57,088 nt of DNA from an uncultured Lachnospiraceae bacterium (lineage in GTDB: Bacteria; Bacillota; Clostridia; Lachnospirales; Lachnospiraceae), in NCBI GenBank assembly GCA_902774125.1, contig CACYHD010000003.1, positions 1-57,088 on the forward strand, read 5' to 3'. A model generated the notes under the pieces. That model made no database searches and was not told the DNA's origin. It saw only the letters and a list, made by a program, of their open reading frames with translations. Positions 1 to 10,204 of the stretch are shown piece after piece; the stretch's first letter is position 1; each line of letters opens with the position of its first letter. Both the position numbers and the translations under genes were made by a program.

Positions 1-3000
1 ATCACTTGTTCTTCTATACTCTAATCCATCTACTGTAATCTTGATTGGTGGTAACTTTTCAGATTTGTAGAATAACAATCCTGTAATAGCTCTGTTCTCA
101 TCATCAGTTCTACTAACACCAATATATGTAGCTGAAGTGTTATTAGCCTTAGGATTGCAATACCATGAATCCTTGTCTTTAATAGCAAAGTTGTATTCTA
201 GTATTTCGTCAGTAACTTTGGATCTTAGACCCATAATACACATATCGTCACAGTTTCTGTCGTATTCTTTTTTCTCGTCATCACTTAGTTTGTGACCTTC
301 TGTATCCTTAGGTCTTGTATACTTGTAAGTTTCAATAGCGCTTATATATTTGCCCTTTGTTGGAGCCTCACCTTTGATAAACATAAATGCCTTGAAAGCA
401 TTCAAGCTTAGATCGATAACTGATTTGCCTTCATTGCCATCTAATTTCTGAATACTATGCCATCCTTTTGGAGCAGTTTTATAAGTACTTGTAACTTCAA
501 TATCTGAAGCTGTCATTGGCTTTGTCATAGTATTGTCTGTACGTCCTAATGTAAAAATGTTTTTGGCATAGAAGTTGTATACCTTACCGTTACTAATAGC
601 TCCAACTGGCTTACCATCCTTATTTACAGTAGGTTTACTTCCATCGTCATATCTAATATTAATACTGTCAGCATATACAGTTTTGTAACGGTTGTAGTTA
701 ACCGGATTATCAGTTCCATTATATGGATCTACATATCCTCTACTTCTCAAGCAATGAATGTACTCGTCTGTAGAAGGTGCACTCTCTGGCCAATTAGTTG
801 TCTTGTCATTAATAGTATGTCCTTCTGTCAAAGCCTTGTCAGATACCATTGTTGTTTCTGTTGCTATATAAGCACCATCCGGTGTCTGAATAGAAGCATT
901 AAGACCTTTGGCCTTCGGTGTTGCTGCATGGAACTTGATGTCATATACAGCTCTATATGGGTTGTATGTTTCTGCATAACATAACTTTGTAATATGACTA
1001 GAATAATTAACCTTAGTCTCTCGCTCGAAGTAACCTGTACCACCGCCACCAACACTTGCATAAAATCCATAATGATGAACTACATTGCCTGTAGGAAGTG
1101 GACATCCTGCTGTAAAGTTAGGTGAATATGCTTTCATTCCTCTTTCATTAATCAAATCCTGATAATCTCTAGTTTTGTTAGTTTTCATACTAGACATAAA
1201 CTGGAAACCTGAAAGATATTTTTCACCGCTTGTATATACTACACTTGGCTTAAAGTACAAAAATACTTTGTTGTTTTTAAAGTCACCTGATAAGCTGTAT
1301 GCCTCGCCACCACATAACATGTTGACTGGTTCGTACTCATCTTCTAGCGGAAGATATTTGTCGGTAATCTTAAAGTCGTTAAGAATAGGTGTACCGGCAC
1401 ATGAATAACTAGAGAATACTAATGCCGAACCATCTGGCAAAACACCTGCTGTAGCATAACTAGCTCCACCTCTTGAGATTTGGCCTCCTGAGAAGTTAGG
1501 AACTACTCGAATATCTGTTACAGCTTCGTTCTTAATACTTGTAGTCTTGTATCCCAAATATGTGTACTTACCTGTACCCGGTGTTAAGTTCATATCTACA
1601 ACTTGATATCCAGGTTCTTTTATAACTGCAGCCTTAGCAGCTGATTCTGTTTCTTCAGATTTGACAATAAGTCCATGAACATATCTTGTGTTCTTCTTCA
1701 AAGGGACTTTTATACCTTTGTTAAGACCGTCTTTGTCAACATTTGTGTAATCCTCTGTAGTATCATCAACTTCATAGTCTGTTCCGTCAATCAAACCTTT
1801 TTTAACATAATGCAAATATAGTGAAGAAACGTTATCCTTGTCTACGTATGCATTAAGGTTAGCAGCTGTTGTAGCTCCGAACAATCCAACTGACTCACAG
1901 TTAGCTGGTGTTGTAGGGTTTTTCAAAGTTTTGTAAAAGACTTTACCTTTGGAGTCAACACAAAGTGGTGATCCAAGATCTGGATTAGTTGAGTAATATA
2001 ACAAATTCCAACGCTTACCACAATCAGCATTCAAATCCTGTGGTTTGCCGCTGCTGTTTTTTGCAACTTCATATTTTACTATCTCGTTATATCTCTTTTT
2101 GTTTTTGACAACCGATGCTATGTCGTATATTTCTTGTGGCATTGTGGAGTAATCTTCCTTGTCAGGATCATCCATCTCATCAAAGAACCACTTGAACATA
2201 TAGATAAGCAAGCATACAAGCAATGCTGCTAGTGCTAACCATCCAACTACAACGGCTACACATCCTAGCACACCACCGATAGTACCCAAAATACCAGTAC
2301 CAACGATACTTGCACAGGCGCCCCAAACTGATAGTTCGCTTCCTGCAATCAAAAGTCCTAATGTGATAGAACCAGTTATAAGACCTGCAACTGAAGCCGC
2401 AAGACCGATATAAAGCATAGCTAGGTTCATATTATCATTGAATGAGCCTTCTCTAGTTAGGTCTGTATATAATGTACTAGCATTGTTCTGTCTGTTAGCT
2501 TCTGATGTAAGAGCTACTTCTCTCTCGTAAAACTCCTTGTTTACACCTTCGTAAATATCAACTCTTGTCTTCTTGCCTTTTGTTGCTGCAGATATAGCGT
2601 TAATAGTATCTGTTTTATGCTTATCTAATTCTTTGTAAAACTCATCTGACTGGTTCAAATACACAGCCATCTGCTCCATACCTACAACCTTTGCCATAGC
2701 AAACTGGCCGTCTGTAAATGCATCAACCAAAGGATAAAGTTTTCTCATAGACATCTTAGAACTGTAGTCTTCTTCTGCCATTCTCAAAATGTAGTCGCCG
2801 GCTTTTTCTTCACCAACATTGTACTGATTGAGCATATTGTAAGCTACTTCTACTAAAATATCTCCTGATTCTTTCTTAGTTGAAGCATCAGTGATTTCTT
2901 GTGCGTTTTTAGTGTTAGGCTCTTTGTCAGACTTGTAATCGTATCCGTCAACCTCTCCGCCATTCTTTTCTTTTCTAGCTTCCATAGCTCTGTAAGACTT

Positions 3001-3783
3001 AGCGAATTCTCTAAGCTTGTCTAACAACTCAACACTATAGTTATAATATTTTCTATCCCAATATGTGTAGATATTGTTATTAATTGGTACCTTGAATGGT
3101 GCTGACTTTTCGATTCTTTCAACCCACTTGTCACCTGTGTCAGAAACACCTAGCGCAAGATGTGAGTACAATGCTGTAAGTGAAGCTGTGTTAATCTGAA
3201 TAACAAACTTTTTGATATGATTAATGTCAGCTCTGCTTCCATACATGTAGTCACCCATTGGGTACTCATTTCCATTTTCCTTAAAGTATAAGAAGTTCAA
3301 AAACTCTTTGGATTCCTTTGCTGCGCGGCTTCCGTTTTGAAGGTTAGTCTTGGCTTCTTCTGCTGCCACAAGCAAGTCAGCTGCTACTGGTTCAAGTTTT
3401 TCCATCTGCTGCTCTGCAACACTTTGATAGTTGAGCCACTCATAACCATGTTTCATTTCAAGCATCTTGACTGATCGTATAGCCTCGTCTTCAGAATCTG
3501 TCTTTTTGTAACCTAGAACAATATTGTCGCCTTTTCCGCCCTGGTTAAGATTGATTGTTCCAGAATCATCAGTAGCGAGCTCATAACCATCCTTTTCTGC
3601 CTGAATTCTGGTGATAGGCAAATTCGCTCCACTAGTCTTGTATACTCTAATGTCTGAAATATATTTTACTTCTTCTGCTGCTTTTATAGCGGCTGCATTT
3701 TTGGGTACATAGCTAGCCAGAGGAGTTTGAGTAAACATTACTACAACCAGTATAAAAGATATTATTTTTAAATACTTTTTCAT
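1..3783 (-). CDS. Large exported protein with MABP-like repeats and a hydrophobic core (C-terminus beyond window)
   Basis: The reading frame stays open from an ATG at 3783 to the window edge, so at least 1260 residues are present and the C-terminus is missing. Residues 1-35 form a signal peptide. Around residues 37-115 a motif follows the pattern 'YISDI.V...GY....LN.G....I.LGYK.T....AI..I'. It recurs near residues 700-760 (LGYKTT...EAVTDI) and near 1140-1230 (YIGVSRTDD..RAITGL). This pattern resembles the MABP beta-prism fold; the family link is inference. A helical region follows the first repeat, then a long hydrophobic block at about 450-535 that could span the membrane two to four times. 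The middle part is paralogous to the protein at 11396-13750. The gene starts 3 bp after the stop of the beta-helix gene, so it is co-transcribed as the last visible member of the 8749-to-1 operon. Function unknown; a surface effector or pore-forming-like protein is possible. Confidence 0.8.
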   Translation of the reverse strand, partial: MKKYLKIISFILVVVMFTQTPLASYVPKNAAAIKAAEEVKYISDIRVYKTSGANLPITRIQAEKDGYELATDDSGTINLNQGGKGDNIVLGYKKTDSEDEAIRSVKMLEMKHGYEWLNYQSVAEQQMEKLEPVAADLLVAAEEAKTNLQNGSRAAKESKEFLNFLYFKENGNEYPMGDYMYGSRADINHIKKFVIQINTASLTALYSHLALGVSDTGDKWVERIEKSAPFKVPINNNIYTYWDRKYYNYSVELLDKLREFAKSYRAMEARKEKNGGEVDGYDYKSDKEPNTKNAQEITDASTKKESGDILVEVAYNMLNQYNVGEEKAGDYILRMAEEDYSSKMSMRKLYPLVDAFTDGQFAMAKVVGMEQMAVYLNQSDEFYKELDKHKTDTINAISAATKGKKTRVDIYEGVNKEFYEREVALTSEANRQNNASTLYTDLTREGSFNDNMNLAMLYIGLAASVAGLITGSITLGLLIAGSELSVWGACASIVGTGILGTIGGVLGCVAVVVGWLALAALLVCLLIYMFKWFFDEMDDPDKEDYSTMPQEIYDIASVVKNKKRYNEIVKYEVAKNSSGKPQDLNADCGKRWNLLYYSTNPDLGSPLCVDSKGKVFYKTLKNPTTPANCESVGLFGATTAANLNAYVDKDNVSSLYLHYVKKGLIDGTDYEVDDTTEDYTNVDKDGLNKGIKVPLKKNTRYVHGLIVKSEETESAAKAAVIKEPGYQVVDMNLTPGTGKYTYLGYKTTSIKNEAVTDIRVVPNFSGGQISRGGASYATAGVLPDGSALVFSSYSCAGTPILNDFKITDKYLPLEDEYEPVNMLCGGEAYSLSGDFKNNKVFLYFKPSVVYTSGEKYLSGFQFMSSMKTNKTRDYQDLINERGMKAYSPNFTAGCPLPTGNVVHHYGFYASVGGGGTGYFERETKVNYSSHITKLCYAETYNPYRAVYDIKFHAATPKAKGLNASIQTPDGAYIATETTMVSDKALTEGHTINDKTTNWPESAPSTDEYIHCLRSRGYVDPYNGTDNPVNYNRYKTVYADSINIRYDDGSKPTVNKDGKPVGAISNGKVYNFYAKNIFTLGRTDNTMTKPMTASDIEVTSTYKTAPKGWHSIQKLDGNEGKSVIDLSLNAFKAFMFIKGEAPTKGKYISAIETYKYTRPKDTEGHKLSDDEKKEYDRNCDDMCIMGLRSKVTDEILEYNFAIKDKDSWYCNPKANNTSATYIGVSRTDDENRAITGLLFYKSEKLPPIKITVDGLEYRRTSD

Positions 3784-3786
3784 ATT

Positions 3787-6700
3787 CTATCCTCTCTTTT
3801 TTCTATATGCCACAATTATCAAATATGCAGCTCCTACTAACTCTAGTCCAATCAGCAAGAACAATGCCTTGTCGAATGAACCTATTACTGTTGCGGATAG
3901 TAGGAAATCCTTTTGTTTAGTTCTCTTAGAAACTAGTTTGCCCTTATCCGCTTTGTAAATTCCTTTTCTTATTTCAGGAGTTGAAACATTTAGAATTGTT
4001 TTTATTCCTGATTTATTTATATCTTTTCTGCTAATTCCAATCTTGGATCCTTCTACCACTCCACCACTGTTAATGTATGGATGATTGTTAGAATCGTCAT
4101 TCAAGTAAACATTGTTGGCCTCGGAATCAACCTTGTTTTCGTCAATATAAACGAAATCTTGAACACCTAGGCTTGATGTAGGATCTACAAATACTCCGCC
4201 GCCATTTGAGGTAGCCGTATTGTTTTTGACCTTAACATCTGAGAAATAAGCCTTAGCCTTTTCCATGTACAAAGCTCCGCCTTTTTCTGCTTTGTTCTTT
4301 TCCAAATTAGTTAGCATCATATCAGTCTTGGTGTTAACTAGATAAATACTTCCGCCTGACTCACCTGCTTCTTCATTTTCGATAGTACATTCTCTAAAGA
4401 ATGAATCGTATGTGTCCTCAGATGACTTAGGTGATGGGCCACTGCCGTAGAACGTACCGCCTTTCTTAGTAGCGTGATTATTCTTAAATATACATTTGTC
4501 GAATACTACGCTAGCGTTCTGTGCAGCTACCGCTCCACCAACACCAATATCTGATCCATCAGTGTAAAATGATGATCCTGAATTTTTAGTATCGTTAACG
4601 CTTGAATTCAACTGATCATCGTTAAAAACAATTTTGTCGTATACAGCTTTATTGCCATCGAATGTACATTCACTCAATTCTACTGTACTGTTTTTGCCGA
4701 CTCTAATAGCACCACCCTTGGCAAATGTCGTGTTGTTAAGGAATTTGATTCCTTTTACGTTGACGTTTGCTCCATCGGCAACAACTATAGCGCTGTTGTA
4801 TGAGTATGCTATTATTCCGCCCTCGCCCAAACTGTTTTTGTTCTCAGGCTTGGAATCTTTAATTGTTAAGTTTTGTCCCTTAGTAACTAGCAAGAATGAA
4901 CCGTTGATCAAATCATCCTTAGAATATTCATTCTTTTGGCCATTGCCGTAAATAGCATGTCCGTTAAGATCCAAAAGTATTTTTTGGTCTGTTCCTGAAC
5001 ATCTGCGGTCAACCTTAACATCGTCTAGTAATATAACCTCGATATCGTCATAGTAGTAATTCTCGTATCCTTGCATTGCCTCTTCAAGTGAAATGCAATA
5101 TTTAGTAACGTCATCTTCTTTTACTACAGCTACGAATTTTTCTTTAGTATCGTTCAAGCAAACCTCGTCGAATGGTGTGATTACAGTATGGAACTTGGAA
5201 TCATCCGGAACGAATACTTTGTCAGGATTATCATAAGCGTATTTACTGTTGGAAAGATTTTTAGTAATTTCTGTTCTTCCGCCACGCTCTGATGTGATAC
5301 CGATATGTGACATCTTAGATAGTTCACCATCTATTGTTATAGCAGCGTTTCTGCCTATGTATAAGTTATCGCCTTCATTTTTCTCAACTCTGACTGTTCC
5401 ACTTATGTTGAGCTTATTCAAGCTAAACATAATTCCGGCGCCATTTTTTCCAGACTTGTTACCAGTTACAACAACCGAATTCTTGAATGTTGTATTGGCA
5501 GATACTCCTGCTTGGAAGAGTCCTCCACCATAACCTGTGATAGCCTCACTATCGCTAATAGTACACTTGCTCAAAACCATATCTTTGGCATTACTTACGG
5601 AACCTCCGCTGTACTTAGCTTTATTGTTTTTGAAAGTACAGTTTGTAAGAGTCATAGTTCCGATATTATAAACAGCACCACCTTGGCTTGAGTTAATTCC
5701 ACATGCCTGATTGTCATAGAAGTTGACACCGTCAACATCAACTTTGCCCTTGTTATATATTGCTCCGCCTGATAGACGAGCACGGCCTCCTGTAATCGCA
5801 CCTTTTTTAGTGCTGTCCTTTATTGTAAGTGTGCCGTCTTTCAAAACTGTAAATAATGATTCTGCATCTTCGTTTGAATTAACGTTTTTTATTTTATGTC
5901 CGTTTAGATCAATTACTACATTAACATCATTGTCAACAACTAATTCGCTGTCGATAGTCACATCTTCCTGCAAAAAGTATGTAGATGATGCCAAATATAA
6001 ACGTGTTCCGCTATACTTTTCTTCTGTTATTTTGAGGAATTTCTTAAAATCAGTTAACATTGATGCGAAAAAGCCATCTCCGGCATAATCTGGAGAAACC
6101 TTAAACTCACAATTGTTTGAATAGAAAACTGAAGCAACTGATATTGTATTACGAGTTCTTTTCTCTAGCATTACGTTAGGCGCTCCTGTAAAAAGTGAAA
6201 TACCTTCTCGTTCAATTATTTCGTAATATGTGCCCCACTCGTGAGTAAATGTCGCACTAGTGTCTTCAGCATCTATGCCAACCTTGGCATCTTCTGAAAA
6301 TAGCGCTGGGATTTCAATCTTTACGCCTTTGGCCAAGTACAAATCTCCACCTTTATTGTTTGTAATCTGAGGGCAATCCTGCATTTTGATATTCTCTTTT
6401 TCAATGTAGACGCCCCCGCCTTTTTCTGCCTGATTTTTTTCAACTACAACAGTGTTTTTCTGTGCAACCTTGCCTTTTTCAGTAGAAAAATAAATTCCTC
6501 CGCCATAGCCAACAGCTTTGTTGTTTTGGAAAACACCGCCTTCTAACTGGCACTGACCGTATGATACTAGTCCACCGCCGTTTGTGTCTGCTTTGTTATA
6601 AGCAATAACGCCGGCAATGATAGTCATATTACTATACTGGTCGTTGGCAATACCTGCACCAAATCTTGAAAGATTTTCTTTAATAACACCGCCCTTGATA

Positions 6701-7230
6701 ACAAGATTACCTGGCTCATCTCCACCGTATCTTCCGTTGAAGATTCCGCCGCCACCGCCATATGTGTCATGGAATGACTTGTTTTTGGCGATTGTTCCGC
6801 CTTCAATAATCAATGTACCGTGGTTACATATACCGCCACCGTTAAATGAAGCGCCACCAGTAATCAATCCACTGTTATCGCCACTTGAATCTTTAATTGT
6901 TAGCTTGCCACCGTTTTCTACTCTGATAACAGAGCCCTTGTCGATACACTTAGTTAATCTTCTATCAATTGTGTATCCATTAAGATCGATTGTTGCTTCG
7001 ATATTTTTCTTTACTACAATCAAGCCCGATGACTTAATATCGTGATTCAAAACGTATGTCTTACTCTCCAAAACATGACCTTCTGACTTATAAGCTCGTT
7101 CAATATCTGAGCTATCCGCCGCCCTGACGGTTCCAGCGTTTAGACCATACGCAACAAAGCCTGCTACCAGGGCTAAGCCTAGTAGCAAATGCTTTATATT
7201 TTTCTTATTTTTGAAAGCTTTAAATAACAT
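3787..7230 (-). CDS. Secreted parallel beta-helix protein, C-terminally membrane-anchored
   Basis: This 1147-residue protein has an N-terminal signal/anchor (about 12-38) and a C-terminal TM helix followed by RKKRG. Three large modules start near residues 55, 420 and 745. Each opens with a strand containing 'DLNG..I', then 'LTIKDS', then many short GG.I.N.G.L/V turns, typical of right-handed parallel beta-helices such as pectate-lyase-like or Pmp-like repeats. No catalytic residues are recognisable, so an adhesin or stalk role is more likely than an enzyme. There is no LPxTG-type motif before the final TM, so anchoring is probably by the helix itself. The RBS is AGGGGG 4 bp before ATG. It lies 28 bp after the 496-aa gene and 3 bp before the next, so all three look like one operon driven from 8788-8819. 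Confidence 0.85.
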   Translation of the reverse strand: MLFKAFKNKKNIKHLLLGLALVAGFVAYGLNAGTVRAADSSDIERAYKSEGHVLESKTYVLNHDIKSSGLIVVKKNIEATIDLNGYTIDRRLTKCIDKGSVIRVENGGKLTIKDSSGDNSGLITGGASFNGGGICNHGTLIIEGGTIAKNKSFHDTYGGGGGIFNGRYGGDEPGNLVIKGGVIKENLSRFGAGIANDQYSNMTIIAGVIAYNKADTNGGGLVSYGQCQLEGGVFQNNKAVGYGGGIYFSTEKGKVAQKNTVVVEKNQAEKGGGVYIEKENIKMQDCPQITNNKGGDLYLAKGVKIEIPALFSEDAKVGIDAEDTSATFTHEWGTYYEIIEREGISLFTGAPNVMLEKRTRNTISVASVFYSNNCEFKVSPDYAGDGFFASMLTDFKKFLKITEEKYSGTRLYLASSTYFLQEDVTIDSELVVDNDVNVVIDLNGHKIKNVNSNEDAESLFTVLKDGTLTIKDSTKKGAITGGRARLSGGAIYNKGKVDVDGVNFYDNQACGINSSQGGAVYNIGTMTLTNCTFKNNKAKYSGGSVSNAKDMVLSKCTISDSEAITGYGGGLFQAGVSANTTFKNSVVVTGNKSGKNGAGIMFSLNKLNISGTVRVEKNEGDNLYIGRNAAITIDGELSKMSHIGITSERGGRTEITKNLSNSKYAYDNPDKVFVPDDSKFHTVITPFDEVCLNDTKEKFVAVVKEDDVTKYCISLEEAMQGYENYYYDDIEVILLDDVKVDRRCSGTDQKILLDLNGHAIYGNGQKNEYSKDDLINGSFLLVTKGQNLTIKDSKPENKNSLGEGGIIAYSYNSAIVVADGANVNVKGIKFLNNTTFAKGGAIRVGKNSTVELSECTFDGNKAVYDKIVFNDDQLNSSVNDTKNSGSSFYTDGSDIGVGGAVAAQNASVVFDKCIFKNNHATKKGGTFYGSGPSPKSSEDTYDSFFRECTIENEEAGESGGSIYLVNTKTDMMLTNLEKNKAEKGGALYMEKAKAYFSDVKVKNNTATSNGGGVFVDPTSSLGVQDFVYIDENKVDSEANNVYLNDDSNNHPYINSGGVVEGSKIGISRKDINKSGIKTILNVSTPEIRKGIYKADKGKLVSKRTKQKDFLLSATVIGSFDKALFLLIGLELVGAAYLIIVAYRKKRG

Positions 7231-7258
7231 ATTGCCCCCTATATTACATTTATTATAA

Positions 7259-8749
7259 TTACTTGTTCTTCAATCTCTTTCTAATAACCATTGTTACAAT
7301 AGGAATCATCAACGCAATTGCTAGCAAAATTATTAGTTGAACAATAGGAGGTTGTTCATCGTCTATATACGTGATAATTGTTCCTTCACCATTCTTGTTG
7401 TCTTCTACTACTTCTGTAGTTTTCTCGTTTTCTGTAACAGCTTGGCTGATTTCTTCTGAATCATTTTTTTCTTCAACATTGCTGTCATTGTTAGCTGGCT
7501 TATCAGCCTTGTCTGGTCGTGCAAGATTTGCTGTTCCCTGCTTGTTGCTTTCTTCGTTGTCACTTGCAACCACCTCAGGTTTGAAAAACTTGGACAACAA
7601 TTTGTTTTTGTATATTACCTTTTTATTCAAATTCTTCTTAGCAGTTGTTATAGAAATTTTTAGGTCTGTCTGATCATCACATGTTGCATTTCTCAAAACA
7701 TATCGAGTCTTGCTGCTAGTAAGAGAAATGTATCGTGAATTCTGTGTTATAAATGGTCTGGCTATATCATTGGATCCAGATGCCACAATTACTCCTGCCC
7801 ATTCATCGGCACTTATCTCTATATCTGATAGACCGCTAACACTATCGATGTTGTTAATTGGATTGCCCAGCTTAGTATTTGTTGTTGTGAATATGTACTT
7901 GCCGGCAATCTTTGTTGTACTAGCGATATTATAGTTAGCAACATTCTTTTTGGATGAAAGAGCTATGATATCTGTAATAGCCTTGTTTTTGTCGTTTGTT
8001 CTGGCAATAGCCATCATTTTTACTTTGGACTTGGTTCCGTAGTTGTGATCTACGTAAAAGTCATATCCGGCCTCAGCGATCTTCTTCACTACTGTTCTTT
8101 TGTTTTTGCCTTTAAAAACAGCAATTGAAGATACATAGTTTTTCCAAATATCAGACTTGATTAGGCTAAGAAAAGTTTGGCCGTTATTATTTTTCAAAAC
8201 AACTGGTTGTTTCGATAGATTTCTAACTGTCTCGGCACCGTTGTTGCTTACAGCCATAACCGAACTAAACTTAACTTCGTTGTTAGTATTGCTGTTGAGT
8301 AGCGTGATTGCTTTAATAGGTGCCCCAGCCTTTTCACTTCTTGTTATATGTAGAAACGCCTCTTTGTCGCCATCAAGCATGATGCTTCCGCCCTTGACCG
8401 GCTTGCATAGAACTCTGTCGCCGTCTAGACTGGCATGAACGTTGCCTTTGCTATTTGCCACAACCATGCCTCTTATAGCCTTTTTGGCATCATCTGTTGT
8501 TTTGTAACCGAGCCAGATTTTTTTGCCATTTCCATCGACTAATGAAGGTGACAAAACATTGTATCCCTTTTTGGAAAGTGTGGCGTTGCCGTCCTTGCCC
8601 GCCTTGAGCAAAATGCTTGATATGTAGTTTCCTTCACTGGCCTGGGCCTTTATATTTATAAGCTGAGTCATACCAGCAATAATAGCTACGCTCATTAGCA
8701 ATGAAGCTACCACTTTAGATATTCTATTTTTAATAATCTTTCTTTTCAT
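7259..8749 (-). CDS. Exported, TM-anchored protein with MABP-like repeats
   Basis: This 496-residue protein has a signal peptide at 1-37. Three repeats follow: near residue 40 (NYISSI...KKIWLGYKTTDDAKKAI), near 120-150 (degenerate), and near 205-270 (YVSSIAV...ARTNDKNKAITDI). The repeats share the 'Y.SSI.....LGYKTT....AI..I' signature with the proteins at 1-3783 and 11396-13750. Residues of about 390-465 form an Asn/Glu/Thr-rich spacer, then one TM helix (about 468-488) and RKRLKNK at the end, consistent with a membrane-anchored, surface-exposed protein. It is the first gene of a three-gene operon with RBS AGAAGGAAGG and an ECF-type promoter 40 bp upstream. The MABP assignment is by motif only. 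Its function is not known. Confidence 0.82.
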   Translation of the reverse strand: MKRKIIKNRISKVVASLLMSVAIIAGMTQLINIKAQASEGNYISSILLKAGKDGNATLSKKGYNVLSPSLVDGNGKKIWLGYKTTDDAKKAIRGMVVANSKGNVHASLDGDRVLCKPVKGGSIMLDGDKEAFLHITRSEKAGAPIKAITLLNSNTNNEVKFSSVMAVSNNGAETVRNLSKQPVVLKNNNGQTFLSLIKSDIWKNYVSSIAVFKGKNKRTVVKKIAEAGYDFYVDHNYGTKSKVKMMAIARTNDKNKAITDIIALSSKKNVANYNIASTTKIAGKYIFTTTNTKLGNPINNIDSVSGLSDIEISADEWAGVIVASGSNDIARPFITQNSRYISLTSSKTRYVLRNATCDDQTDLKISITTAKKNLNKKVIYKNKLLSKFFKPEVVASDNEESNKQGTANLARPDKADKPANNDSNVEEKNDSEEISQAVTENEKTTEVVEDNKNGEGTIITYIDDEQPPIVQLIILLAIALMIPIVTMVIRKRLKNK

Positions 8750-8787
8750 CTTTATACCTTCCTTCTGCTCACAGTTTCTCTACATCT

Positions 8788-8819
8788 ATATAAACGCAAA
8801 CCAGCCTCTTTCGTCACAC
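8788..8819 (-). promoter_or_regulatory. ECF-type promoter of the surface-protein operon
   Basis: On the minus strand GTGTGAC (8819-8813) is followed after exactly 16 bp by CGTTTATAT (8796-8788). The same two blocks with the same 16-bp spacing occur at 14850-14881 and, with minor changes, at 13785-13813. A GTGTGAC-type -35 and a CGT-starting -10 are typical of ECF sigma factor promoters, and an ECF sigma gene lies 1.5 kb upstream. The link to that sigma factor is inference. Confidence 0.75.
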
Positions 8820-8831
8820 ATAGTTCCAAAA

Positions 8832-8866
8832 ATACCAAAAGAGGCGTAAAGCCCCTTTAGTATTTT
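8832..8866 (-). terminator. Terminator of the sigma/PrsW operon
   Basis: Just after the PrsW stop the minus strand has an imperfect stem, AATACTAAAGGGG pairing with CCTCTTTTGGTATT, followed by a T-rich tail. It separates the sigma operon from the promoter of the 496-aa gene. Confidence 0.6.
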
Positions 8867-8876
8867 GATTGGCCAA

Positions 8877-9551
8877 CTAGTTAACTTGGGCCACTTTATT
8901 CTCTTTTTTATTTTGTGTTCGAGCTTGCTTGCGTTTCCTGTGTTCAAAAATAATAATCGGAATATATGTGCTGAGCGGAAGCGCAAAGCCCCAATACTTA
9001 TAGTTCGACATAACAATAGTGTTATAAATAGCATGATATGTTATAGCCAACATAAGTAACGATATAGTTCCACTGTAGAACAGTTTTCTTCTCTTTCTAA
9101 CAAAGGAAAAACCAATGCCAACTGTCATGGTACATACGGAGTGCATAAGTCCTGCTCCAAAACCTCTAACCAAAGACCATGTCACATCGATATCCTGCAA
9201 GTTTTGTGTAAGCATAATCATATTTTCCAAAATTGCAAATCCCAGTCCTAGCGAAAAAGCAATCTGCACGATTTTGAGTCTGTTGTTAGAAACAAAAAAT
9301 GCATAAAAAAGTATAGGCAGTGCTTTGACAATTTCTTCAGTAATAGGGGATATTGTTGTGCAAAAATAAATCATGTCCTTTCTTCCTATCAGCTCATATA
9401 AAGAACCGTTAACTTCTGATACGAAGAGGCACACTGTTGTACCAATCAATATGTATCCCACTACCAGTCTAGATCTTCTTTCAAGAACTAAGAAGGACAT
9501 CACCATAGGAATAAAGAAGCACAAATACAAAACATAACTTATATTGTCCAT
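8877..9551 (-). CDS. PrsW-family intramembrane metalloprotease
   Basis: This 224-residue protein has about seven hydrophobic helices. It carries the signature of the PrsW/CPBP superfamily: EEIVK (Glu72, Glu73, Lys76), GFAILEN (Glu109, Asn110), His137 in a RGFGAG..H context, and H..YN (His173, Asn177). In Bacillus subtilis PrsW makes the first cut in the anti-sigma factor RsiW, releasing SigW. Here the gene follows an ECF sigma gene and an anti-sigma candidate in the same operon, so cleavage of the 111-residue protein is a reasonable hypothesis. It overlaps the upstream membrane-protein gene by 13 bp, suggesting translational coupling. The RBS is GAGGAG. The tail is Lys/Asn-rich and cytosolic. 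Confidence 0.85.
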   Translation of the reverse strand: MDNISYVLYLCFFIPMVMSFLVLERRSRLVVGYILIGTTVCLFVSEVNGSLYELIGRKDMIYFCTTISPITEEIVKALPILFYAFFVSNNRLKIVQIAFSLGLGFAILENMIMLTQNLQDIDVTWSLVRGFGAGLMHSVCTMTVGIGFSFVRKRRKLFYSGTISLLMLAITYHAIYNTIVMSNYKYWGFALPLSTYIPIIIFEHRKRKQARTQNKKENKVAQVN

Positions 9552-10204
9552 TTCTTCACTCCTCTCTCAAGCACTGGTGTAATAAGCATAATAACAATAG
9601 CGCCCACAATACTTGCAGCATAATATAACCAAGTAATCTTTGCGTATTGGCCAATGTACTTGAGCATAATCAAAACACCACAAGCAGAAGCCAAAACATT
9701 GTAAAGTCTAATCTGAGCCACTATTCCAAGCTCCACATCATAAATAATAATATGCTTAAAATTATAGTAACCGGCTGCAGCAATAAATAATGCAACCACA
9801 CCAATTACTGCTCTCAACTCTATGTTTTTGACCAGTCTAAAAAATACAACATACAAAGTTATAACAATTATCGGATCAATCAATGCTAGTATTCTAGTCT
9901 TAGTGAGCTTCTTAGTTTTGTCGTCCACTAAGCCATCCATCTGACCATAATTAGCAGTGAACAAAAAGAAAAAGCCTCCGATTATTCCGATCATTCCAAT
10001 ATGAAAACCTGTAAATGCTCGCTTGTGGGCAAACAAAAACAAGAATTCAAAAAGTGAAGAAAACATAAAGCATCCAACTGCCGCTGTTATCATCTGAGTA
10101 TATAAAGCTTTGCTCTTCATAAAAAAGTTATGAGTTCCGTACACATATCCGAACATGGATAGTATAAATACTATAAGACTCATTATTGTTATATTCGCTT
10201 CCAT
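9539..10204 (-). CDS. Polytopic membrane protein of the sigma operon, unknown function
   Basis: I do not recognise this 221-residue protein. It has about seven hydrophobic helices with short loops and few charged residues, except a KTKKLTKTR loop near residue 97. There is no signal-transduction or enzyme motif. It lies between the ECF sigma gene and the PrsW gene and overlaps the latter by 13 bp, so it probably works with the protease as a sensor, chaperone or partner for the anti-sigma factor. Its leader carries three tandem copies of a 37-bp unit, each containing an AGAAAGGAA Shine-Dalgarno sequence; the copy nearest the ATG would be the functional site. Confidence 0.75.
   Translation of the reverse strand: MEANITIMSLIVFILSMFGYVYGTHNFFMKSKALYTQMITAAVGCFMFSSLFEFLFLFAHKRAFTGFHIGMIGIIGGFFFLFTANYGQMDGLVDDKTKKLTKTRILALIDPIIVITLYVVFFRLVKNIELRAVIGVVALFIAAAGYYNFKHIIIYDVELGIVAQIRLYNVLASACGVLIMLKYIGQYAKITWLYYAASIVGAIVIMLITPVLERGVKKWTI

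Noticed and set aside
754-1408. Short plus- and minus-strand frames in the first 1.4 kb
   Set aside because: They lie within the long open frame running from 3783 to the window edge, which has a signal peptide and domain repeats.
4634-7045. Plus-strand open frames opposite the beta-helix gene
   Set aside because: Shadows of a repetitive coding sequence; no RBS or recognisable protein.
3787-8749. Sortase anchoring of the 496-aa and 1147-aa proteins
   Set aside because: Both end in a TM helix and basic tail, but no LPxTG, NPxT or IIPxG motif precedes it.
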